Program-made: the position numbers and the translations under genes
NCBI GenBank assembly: GCA_002009975.1
Contig: MTLP01000006.1
Location: 1 to 46,379, forward strand
Source: Thermococcus sp. JdFR-02
Lineage (GTDB): Archaea > Methanobacteriota_B > Thermococci > Thermococcales > Thermococcaceae
Reading direction: 5' to 3'
DNA: 46,379 bases
In this document: piece by piece, positions 40,384 to 46,379 of the stretch
How positions within the stretch are numbered: the first letter of the stretch is position 1
Layout of the letters: each line of letters starts with the position of its first letter
Notes under the pieces: generated by a model
Told to the model about the DNA's origin: nothing
Databases searched by the model: none
What the model saw: only the letters and a program-made list of their open reading frames with translations

Positions 40384-41655
40384 TCACCACTTGCTCTCAT
40401 CTAATTCGCCTTCAGTTTTTGCAACTATTGTGGTTCCAGTCAAATCTCCAGTGACGTTTACCATTGTTCTACCCATGTCTAAGATTGCATCAATTCCCAA
40501 GATCATTGCATAGGCTAAAGCTACAGCAGTTCCTGGTTCTAGTTTAAGACCAACGCTCTCTAAGACCATTGCTAACATTATTGCTCCAGCTCCTGGAACG
40601 CCAGCTGTTCCAATTGAAGCTAGAACCGCTGTTAAGACTACAATCAATTGTTGACTAAATGGCAGGGGTTGTCCAATCGCGTTTGCAATGAAGAGTGCAC
40701 AAACACCTTGATACAAAGCAGTACCATCCATGTTGATAGTTGCTCCCAATGGTAGTGTAAAGGAGTAGATGCTCTTTGAAATACCCATTTTCTCATCCGC
40801 TACGCTCATTGTAACTGGCAAAGTACCACTTGAGCTTCTTGTAACAAAAGCTGTGACCATTGCATCTTTTGCCTTGCTTAGGAATTTTACTAGATCAATT
40901 CCAAAGAATCTAAGCAAGAGTCCGTACACAATGACTATCTGCAATATCAAACCCAAGTAAACGGCAAGAGTAACTTTGGCTAATGGACCAACGACTTTTG
41001 TTCCTTGCGTTCCCATAACTGCCGCTATCAAAGCAAATACACCTATTGGAGCATACTGCATAACTCCACCAACGATCTTATACATAGCCTCAGCGGCACC
41101 ATCAAACACTTTGTAGACCGTAGTTGCAGACTCTTTAATTCTCTCGTTTTCACTATTCATCAAATAGCTTATTGCAATTCCAAAGACTATTGCGAAGAAT
41201 ATGGTGGGTAAAACTTGTCCATTAGCTAAAGCAGCAAATGGGTTCTTAGGAACTATGTTAAGTAATGTTTGCACCAATGAGGGTGCTTGGGCTTGAATAG
41301 CCTTTCCTTCTCCAGCCCCTAACTGTAATCCAAGCCCGGGCTTAAAGATATTTGCCATTAACAAACCAAAGAACACAGCGACTGCTGATGTTATGAGATA
41401 ATAAACCACAATTTTTACTCCAACTCTTCCAAGTCTTGCTGGGCTAATGCTTGCAGCACCAACTACAAGCGATGTTAGAATTATTGGCATCACTAACATC
41501 TTTAGCAATCTAATGAACAAATCTCCAAGAGGCTTTATTACTGTTGCCTTCTCTCCAGCAATCAAACCAACAACTGCACCTAAAACCAAACCAATCAATA
41601 TTTTTTGCAATACAGGAAACTCCAAATACGATCTCAATAGACCCTTTTCTGCCAT
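40384..41655 (-). CDS. Na+-coupled aspartate/dicarboxylate symporter (GltPh/GltTk type)
   Basis: A 423-aa trimeric DAACS transporter, near-colinear with the archaeal homologues used as structural models of glutamate transporters. Signatures: the serine-rich [11 protein letters not shown] loop of HP1 (near 271), NMDGT at 308-312, [11 protein letters not shown] of HP2 (near 350) and [15 protein letters not shown] in TM8 (about 389-403), including the Asp, Arg and Asn that bind aspartate. It imports aspartate with three Na+. The ATG follows GGGGGTAG. It lies 36 bases after birA on the same strand, so the two may be co-transcribed although their functions are unrelated. Confidence 0.96.
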   Translation of the reverse strand: MAEKGLLRSYLEFPVLQKILIGLVLGAVVGLIAGEKATVIKPLGDLFIRLLKMLVMPIILTSLVVGAASISPARLGRVGVKIVVYYLITSAVAVFFGLLMANIFKPGLGLQLGAGEGKAIQAQAPSLVQTLLNIVPKNPFAALANGQVLPTIFFAIVFGIAISYLMNSENERIKESATTVYKVFDGAAEAMYKIVGGVMQYAPIGVFALIAAVMGTQGTKVVGPLAKVTLAVYLGLILQIVIVYGLLLRFFGIDLVKFLSKAKDAMVTAFVTRSSSGTLPVTMSVADEKMGISKSIYSFTLPLGATINMDGTALYQGVCALFIANAIGQPLPFSQQLIVVLTAVLASIGTAGVPGAGAIMLAMVLESVGLKLEPGTAVALAYAMILGIDAILDMGRTMVNVTGDLTGTTIVAKTEGELDESKW

Positions 41656-41691
41656 ACATCTACCCCCTGTATTCTTAGCTACATCAATGTA

Positions 41692-42450
41692 TCAAGCATA
41701 TCTAAGTGATACATCCCCGTATATTACTTTTTCCCTTTTGCCATTAGCCATTTCGACAATCAACGCACCAAACTCATCAATATCAAGGGCAGTCCCTTCA
41801 AATTCTCCCTCTTCGCTCAATATTCTAACTTTTTTGCCCAGAACTGCACTGTATTCCCTCCATTTATCCAATATCTCCGAATATCTGCCCTCTAAGAATA
41901 GCGTATACCAATGTTCAAGATGCCTCACTAGGCCTTTAAACACTTCCTCTATTGAAATCTTAACCCCTAAAACCTCGCTTAAAGACGTCGAGTCGCTTCT
42001 TATATTCTCCGGCAACTCATTTTTCTCGATATTAACATTTAATCCAATGCCAAGCACCACATAATCTATTTCGCTCTCCGAATACTTCCCTTCTACTAAT
42101 ATCCCACAAATCTTCTTTTCATTAACCAGAACATCATTGGGCCATTTTATCTTTGCCTCAACACCTAAATCCCTTAATGCTTCAACAACGGCTAATGCGC
42201 CAACAAATACAATCTTAGGTAGCCTTTTTGGTTCTATTTTCGGCTTTAAAATCACACTCATCCACAATCCACCTTTAGGAGAAGCCCATGCTCTAAATTT
42301 TCTACCATATCCTCTTACTTGTGTGTCAGTAACGATTATCGTTCCCTCATCCTCTTGAAAAGCTATTCTTTTTGCATATTCATTTGTCGAGTCAATTTTT
42401 TGAAAATAAATAACCTTCTTCCCCAAAATCTCAGTATCTAAACCAAACAT
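41692..42450 (-). CDS. birA: Biotin protein ligase (BirA without DNA-binding domain)
   Basis: A 252-aa monofunctional biotin-[carboxyl-carrier-protein] ligase. The biotinyl-AMP site motif is RGYGRKFRAW (near 47-56) and the KWPNDVLVN loop (near 108-116) follows, with GIGLNVN near 140-146 and a C-terminal SH3-like domain (FEGTALDIDEFGALIVEM). No N-terminal helix-turn-helix is present, so it does not regulate biotin genes. The start was moved to the ATG at 42450 with GGTGAT upstream. Its likely client is the biotinyl domain at 46280-46379 in this same window (K563 of the decarboxylase subunit). Confidence 0.94.
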   Translation of the reverse strand: MFGLDTEILGKKVIYFQKIDSTNEYAKRIAFQEDEGTIIVTDTQVRGYGRKFRAWASPKGGLWMSVILKPKIEPKRLPKIVFVGALAVVEALRDLGVEAKIKWPNDVLVNEKKICGILVEGKYSESEIDYVVLGIGLNVNIEKNELPENIRSDSTSLSEVLGVKISIEEVFKGLVRHLEHWYTLFLEGRYSEILDKWREYSAVLGKKVRILSEEGEFEGTALDIDEFGALIVEMANGKREKVIYGDVSLRYA

Positions 42451-42507
42451 TGTATCACCCATATTTTTATTTAGTCTTCAAGGTATTTTTAGATTTAGGC
42501 GATTAAA

Positions 42508-43644
42508 ATGAAAGTTGGATTAATTGTAAATCCAATAGCTGGCATGGGTGGAAAAGTTGCCCTTAAAGGAACAGATGGTGTTGTAGAAGAAGCAATAAAA
42601 AGAGGGGCAAAACCAATAGCCTTAGAGTTAGCAAAAGTTTTTCTTAGAGAACTCTCTCACTATGATGAAGTCAAAAAACTAAAATTTCTTACTGGAATGA
42701 GAGAATTAGGAGAATATGCTTTTAACGGATTAAACATTGAATTTAAAGTCCTAAAGCATAGAAATTTTTCATATAAAATTGTTGAAGGAATTAAGATACC
42801 TGAAACAAGTGCTGAAGATACCAAAGAACTTGTTAGATTAATGCTTGAAAATGGCGTTAAACTAATTATATTTGCCGGGGGAGATGGTACGGCTAGGGAC
42901 ATTTATAGCGTAGTGAAAAATACAATCCCTATTCTTGGAATTCCAACGGGAGTTAAAATGTATTCTGGAGTTTTTGCCTCATCCCCAGAAGATGCCGCTA
43001 AAATCGTTATTGCATTTTTAAATGATAAAGCTGAAATAAAAGATGAGGAAATACTTGATATAGATGAGGAAAGCTTTAGAAAAGACATAATTAGGGTAAA
43101 GAAATTCGGGACAGCTAAAACTCCTTATGCGAAAGATCTCATGCCAGGAGCAAAAGAACCAACTCCTATTAATGAAAATGAAGATATAGAGGCAATAGTG
43201 GAAGCACTAATTGAAGAGCTCGAAGATGGAATCTACTTTTTGGGTTCTGGTTCAACTTTAAAGCTCTTAAAAGACAAGCTCGGCATAGATGGAACTCTCT
43301 TAGGTATTGATATAGTCACAATTGAAAAAGGAAAGGCTAAGTTAATCGTAAAAGATGCTCAAGAAAAGGATCTGCTTTGCTTTGTTAATCACAAGCCAAA
43401 AATAATCATAACTCCAATTGGAGGACAAGGATTCTTGTTTGGGAGAGGAAATCAGCAGTTTAGTGCAGAAGTCCTAAGGCATGTTCCTAAGGAGAATATT
43501 ATTGTAATAGCTACTGCTTCGAAATTAAGCCATAGCAAAGTTTTGAGGATTTATACTGGTGATGAAGAGGTGGATAGAAAATTTAAGGGCTTTATTAAGG
43601 TTAGAATTTCACCATGGAGCGAAAAAATGGTAAAAGTTGTTTAA
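42508..43644 (+). CDS. ATP-NAD/AcoX kinase-family protein (COG3199)
   Basis: A 378-aa protein with the NAD-kinase/diacylglycerol-kinase-like fold: [19 protein letters not shown] at the N-terminus and the nucleotide motif [10 protein letters not shown] with G124-G125-D126-G127 near residues 122-130. [14 protein letters not shown] follows near 147-160, and a [15 protein letters not shown] segment near 299-313. The family is longer than the classical NAD kinase and its substrate has not been settled; NAD phosphorylation is possible but not assured. The start lies behind TATA-like sequence in the short divergent gap shared with birA. It precedes fba on the same strand with 56 bases between them. 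Confidence 0.88.
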   Translation: MKVGLIVNPIAGMGGKVALKGTDGVVEEAIKRGAKPIALELAKVFLRELSHYDEVKKLKFLTGMRELGEYAFNGLNIEFKVLKHRNFSYKIVEGIKIPETSAEDTKELVRLMLENGVKLIIFAGGDGTARDIYSVVKNTIPILGIPTGVKMYSGVFASSPEDAAKIVIAFLNDKAEIKDEEILDIDEESFRKDIIRVKKFGTAKTPYAKDLMPGAKEPTPINENEDIEAIVEALIEELEDGIYFLGSGSTLKLLKDKLGIDGTLLGIDIVTIEKGKAKLIVKDAQEKDLLCFVNHKPKIIITPIGGQGFLFGRGNQQFSAEVLRHVPKENIIVIATASKLSHSKVLRIYTGDEEVDRKFKGFIKVRISPWSEKMVKVV

Positions 43645-43680
43645 TTGAAATCATAAAGTTTAAATCCACAAAAAGTTACG

Positions 43681-43697
43681 TATCACCAGAGGTGAGT
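43681..43697. promoter_or_regulatory. Possible TGM-like site in the fba leader
   Basis: TATCAC-CAGAG-GTGAGT has a perfect left arm of the Tgr/TrmBL1 consensus TATCAC-n5-GTGATA and four of six bases of the right arm. It lies downstream of the TATA box GTTTAAATCC (43658-43665), where the regulator would repress. The right arm is also the ribosome binding site (GAGGTGAG), so part of the match could be coincidence. Confidence 0.35.
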
Positions 43698-43700
43698 AAA

Positions 43701-44549
43701 ATGGAAAGCTATTCCAATGTTGGAAAGCAGATTAGATTAAGAAGAATCTTAAGAAGAAACGGAAGAGCATTAGTCTTTGCTATGGATCACGGCTTTGAAC
43801 ATGGACCAAGGGATTTTGAGCCAGTGTGGGAGCATGTAGATCCAAACATAATCCTGAAGAAGGTTATTAGGGCTGGGATTGATGCCATAATGACAACTCC
43901 AGGAATTGTGAGACTTTCCTATAAGCAGTTCCTTGGAAAAAACGTTGGTTTAATGATAAAGCTCACAAGCAAAACCGAGCTTAGACCAAAGGAAGATCAT
44001 TTATTGCAGAGTCCAATTGGATTTGTGGAAGATGCAATTAAATTAGGTGCAGATGCTGTTGCTGCAACCGTTTATTGGGGTTCACCCTACGAAGATGCTA
44101 TGACGAGGAACTTTGCAGAAGTAGCTAGCTTAGCCCATGAATATGGCTTAGGAGTTATTCAATTTGCCTATCCAAGAGGTCCTTACATCAACGAGAAGTA
44201 TGGAAAGAAAGAAGATTATAGGGTAGTTATGTATGGTGCAAGGGCAGCTGCTGAGATGGGAGCTGATTTAATCAAAACATACTGGACTGGTTCGAAGGAA
44301 ACATTTAAGAAGGTTGTAGATGCTGCAAGCGGAATTCCCGTTTTACTCAGCGGTGGTGCAAAGACAGAGACACCATTGGATTTCCTAAAGCTTGTTTGGG
44401 AAGTTCTTGAAGCTGGTGGAAGCGGAGCAGTTGTTGGAAGAAACATATTCCAAAGAGAAGATCCAGAACCAATGATTAAGGCTTTGCTTAGAGTAATCCA
44501 TAGAAACGAAGATCCAGAAGAAGCTGCAAAAGCGGAAGGGCTAATTTAA
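43701..44549 (+). CDS. fba: Fructose-bisphosphate aldolase, archaeal class I (DhnA family)
   Basis: A 282-aa Schiff-base aldolase that joins glyceraldehyde-3-phosphate and dihydroxyacetone phosphate. Visible parts: [10 protein letters not shown] near the N-terminus, a TYWTG segment with the Schiff-base lysine K192 (DLIKTYWTG), and the phosphate-binding ends LLSGGAKT and [12 protein letters not shown]. The frame also extends upstream to 43614, overlapping the previous gene, but the AGAGGTGAG box and the family N-terminus support the ATG at 43701. It is shared by glycolysis and gluconeogenesis in Thermococcales. Confidence 0.95.
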   Translation: MESYSNVGKQIRLRRILRRNGRALVFAMDHGFEHGPRDFEPVWEHVDPNIILKKVIRAGIDAIMTTPGIVRLSYKQFLGKNVGLMIKLTSKTELRPKEDHLLQSPIGFVEDAIKLGADAVAATVYWGSPYEDAMTRNFAEVASLAHEYGLGVIQFAYPRGPYINEKYGKKEDYRVVMYGARAAAEMGADLIKTYWTGSKETFKKVVDAASGIPVLLSGGAKTETPLDFLKLVWEVLEAGGSGAVVGRNIFQREDPEPMIKALLRVIHRNEDPEEAAKAEGLI

Positions 44550-44614
44550 ACCCATTTTCTTCAAATATTTTTATTAATTATTGACGTGTTTTAACAAGCT
44601 TTTGTTCAAAGAAG

Positions 44615-44622
44615 TTTTTATA
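44615..44622 (+). promoter_or_regulatory. Promoter of the decarboxylase gene
   Basis: TTTTTATA preceded by AAAGAAG about 65 bases before the ATG gives a leader of roughly 40 bases ending in AGAGGTGGTGAGG. Confidence 0.45.
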
Positions 44623-44682
44623 CTTTGATTGCGTTCTTTATGGAATAAAACAAATTGTTATATTCTAAGAGAGGTGGTGAGG

Positions 44683-46379
44683 ATGGTCGAGATTATAGAC
44701 ACTACATTTAGAGATGCTCATCAATCATTAATAGCAACCAGAATGAGCACATATGATATGCTACCAATCGCTGAAAAAATGGACAGAATTGGCTTTTATT
44801 CAATGGAAGTTTGGGGAGGAGCCACTTTTGACGCCCCGCTGCGCTTTTTGAGGGAAGATCCTTGGGAAAGGCTTAGACTTTTAAGGGAGAAGATAAAGAA
44901 AACAAAACTCCAAATGCTCCTTAGAGGGCAAAACATCGTCGGATACAAACACTATCCCGATGATGTTGTTGAAAAGTTTGTTGAACTGGCTTATAAAAAT
45001 GGAGTAGACATTTTTAGAGTCTTTGATGCTCTAAACGATGTAAGGAATATGAGGGTTTCAATTAAAAAAGCAAAAGAAGTTGGTGCAGAAGTTCAAGGTT
45101 CAATTTGCTACACAATCAGCCCTGTTGACACTCTTGAACGCTACATGAAGCTTGTTGATGAGTTAATAAGCTTAGATGTGGATTATATAACGATTAAAGA
45201 CATGGCAGGTCTTCTGGATCCTCAAATGGCATATGAGCTAATTAAAGAAATTAAAGAGCGCTACGGGATTAAAGTTGATGTTCACACTCATGCAACGAGC
45301 GGTCTAGCTGTGGCAACTTATTTAAAAGCTGTTGAAGCTGGAGCAGATTTTATTAACACTTCAATTCATCCGCTAGCCGGTGGCACAGCCCAACCTGCAA
45401 TTCAGACCCTCTATTATGCACTTCCAGAAAAACATAGACCTAAGATTGATATGAAAATTATAAACGACATCTCAAAATATCTTGATAAACTTTTAGAGGA
45501 GAAATATGACCATCTTTTAAGCAAAAAAGCAGTAAGAGGAGACCCAGCTGTTCTAATCCATCAAATTCCGGGTGGTATGTATTCTAACCTAATAAGGCAG
45601 TTAAGTGAGTTTAAGGCATTAGATAGGCTTGAAGAGGTTTTAGAGGAAGTTCCGAGAGTTAGAGAGGAACTTGGCTATCCTCCTTTAGTCACTCCAACCT
45701 CACAGATAGTTGGAATACAAGCCGTTTTTAATGTCCTTTTTGGAAGATACAAGCAGATAACAGAAGAAACTAAGAACTACGTTAAAGGTCTTTACGGAAA
45801 ACCCCCAGCACCAATAAAGGAAGAGATTAAAAAGTTAATTCTTGGGGATGAAGAACCAATAACTTGCAGACCTGCTGATCTATTAGAACCAATGCTGGAA
45901 AAAGCTAAAAAAGAGCTCGAAGAGAAGGGATATTTACAAAAAGAAGAGGATATCGTTACTTATTGCCTGTTCCCACAAGTTGCCCTAGAGTTCTTTGAGT
46001 TGAGAAAGAAAGGTGAACTTAAACCAGTTGAAGAGAAGCCAAAAGGAAAAATAATTAAGATTTGGGTTGGAGGAAGAGAATACGAAGTTGGCGTTGAAGG
46101 AATTGAGTTAGAAGCTTTGACAGTACCCACTTTTGTTCCTCAAATATCCCCACAAGAGCAGAGCCCACAATCCATTAGTGCTTCATCTGTTTCTCCTCCT
46201 CAAGCTATCCAGCCTCCAATGGTAGCTCCCCCTATGCCAAAAGAAGAAGTCCGTGAAATTGCTCCAGGTGCAGTTACGGCTCCTATGCCTGGTAAGGTTT
46301 TGAGGGTTTTGGTTAGGGAGGGTGATAGGGTTAGTGTGGGTCAGGGTTTGTTGATTCTTGAGGCTATGAAGATGGAGAA
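44683..46379 (+). CDS. Biotin-dependent oxaloacetate decarboxylase alpha/pyruvate carboxylase subunit B, 3' truncated
   Basis: The frame is open from ATG 44683 to the window end (565 codons). Residues 1 to about 300 are the carboxyltransferase TIM barrel: DTTFRDAHQSLIATR at the N-terminus, GGATFD near 46, KDMAGLLDP near 175 and VDVHTHATSGLA near 200, with metal-binding His and Asp and the active-site lysine. A PycB-type middle domain follows. A Pro/Gln-rich linker near 490-525 joins a biotinyl domain with the EAMKME motif (biotinylated K563). It may decarboxylate oxaloacetate or carboxylate pyruvate, depending on partners outside the window. The stop codon is not included. The last 34 codons have unusual codon use. 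Confidence 0.93.
   Translation, partial: MVEIIDTTFRDAHQSLIATRMSTYDMLPIAEKMDRIGFYSMEVWGGATFDAPLRFLREDPWERLRLLREKIKKTKLQMLLRGQNIVGYKHYPDDVVEKFVELAYKNGVDIFRVFDALNDVRNMRVSIKKAKEVGAEVQGSICYTISPVDTLERYMKLVDELISLDVDYITIKDMAGLLDPQMAYELIKEIKERYGIKVDVHTHATSGLAVATYLKAVEAGADFINTSIHPLAGGTAQPAIQTLYYALPEKHRPKIDMKIINDISKYLDKLLEEKYDHLLSKKAVRGDPAVLIHQIPGGMYSNLIRQLSEFKALDRLEEVLEEVPRVREELGYPPLVTPTSQIVGIQAVFNVLFGRYKQITEETKNYVKGLYGKPPAPIKEEIKKLILGDEEPITCRPADLLEPMLEKAKKELEEKGYLQKEEDIVTYCLFPQVALEFFELRKKGELKPVEEKPKGKIIKIWVGGREYEVGVEGIELEALTVPTFVPQISPQEQSPQSISASSVSPPQAIQPPMVAPPMPKEEVREIAPGAVTAPMPGKVLRVLVREGDRVSVGQGLLILEAMKME

Noticed and set aside
41447-42064. A 205-codon open frame on the plus strand
   Set aside because: It runs antisense to the aspartate transporter and biotin ligase genes, has no ribosome binding site and no recognisable motif; both minus-strand genes are certain.

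Overview
This window looks like a chromosomal segment of a hyperthermophilic euryarchaeon of the order Thermococcales, most probably a low-GC Thermococcus. The main indicators are a complete cytosolic sulfhydrogenase I operon in the order hydB-hydG-hydD-hydA, the archaeal type II glyceraldehyde-3-phosphate dehydrogenase, the archaeal class I fructose-bisphosphate aldolase, a GltPh/GltTk-type aspartate transporter, Taw2, LSm-L37e, ThiD-ThiN and NikR. Coding density is very high. Most genes have GGTGA-type ribosome binding sites or short leaders behind TTTAAATA-type TATA boxes. No species call is made.

Layout. 1-1151 is a truncated archaeal AAA ATPase with tandem dyads at its promoter. 1276-5291 is the hydrogenase operon on the minus strand, with a SurR-like site upstream. 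5563-10347 holds an RNA m5C methyltransferase, a CTP-dependent lipid kinase-like membrane protein and the TldE/TldD pair. 10525-13070 is a thiamine-pyrimidine salvage operon (CytX transporter and ThiD-ThiN). 13678-18427 is a four-gene BMP-type nucleoside ABC transporter operon. 18428-20826 holds a MATE exporter and a winged-helix regulator fused to an NMT1/THI5-like sensor domain. 20888-23164 is a divergent translation locus (L37e, LSm, glycyl-tRNA synthetase). 23567-26266 has GAPDH, a molybdopterin-binding-domain protein and an IF2B-like protein. 26276-27490 has a GIY-YIG-like small protein, tRNA-Thr(CGT) and NikR.

27639-37212 is the most accessory-looking part. It contains a large surface protein with a possible transglutaminase-like domain, AfpA-type flavoprotein, a small HAD protein, an orphan pair of perfect or near-perfect palindromes, a two-gene cassette (lipoprotein and all-alpha protein), an Hrq1/MrfA-like helicase, an M23-metallopeptidase-like protein and a second archaeal ATPase whose promoter is covered by a long inverted repeat. 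37304-46379 returns to housekeeping: Taw2, a conserved small protein, a C/D box sRNA immediately upstream of a Cas4-like nuclease, an MBL-fold hydrolase, the aspartate transporter, biotin protein ligase, a NAD-kinase-like protein, FBP aldolase and a truncated biotin-dependent oxaloacetate decarboxylase/PycB subunit.

Genes that work together: NikR (nickel sensing) and the NiFe hydrogenase; BirA and the biotinyl domain of the decarboxylase; GAPDH and FBP aldolase in gluconeogenesis, both with sites resembling the Thermococcales glycolytic motif; CytX and ThiD-ThiN in pyrimidine salvage. The most noteworthy items are the C/D box sRNA, the dyad-covered promoters of the two ATPase genes plus an orphan palindrome pair, the M23-like protein in an organism without murein, and two short coding patches with third codon positions almost only T or G.
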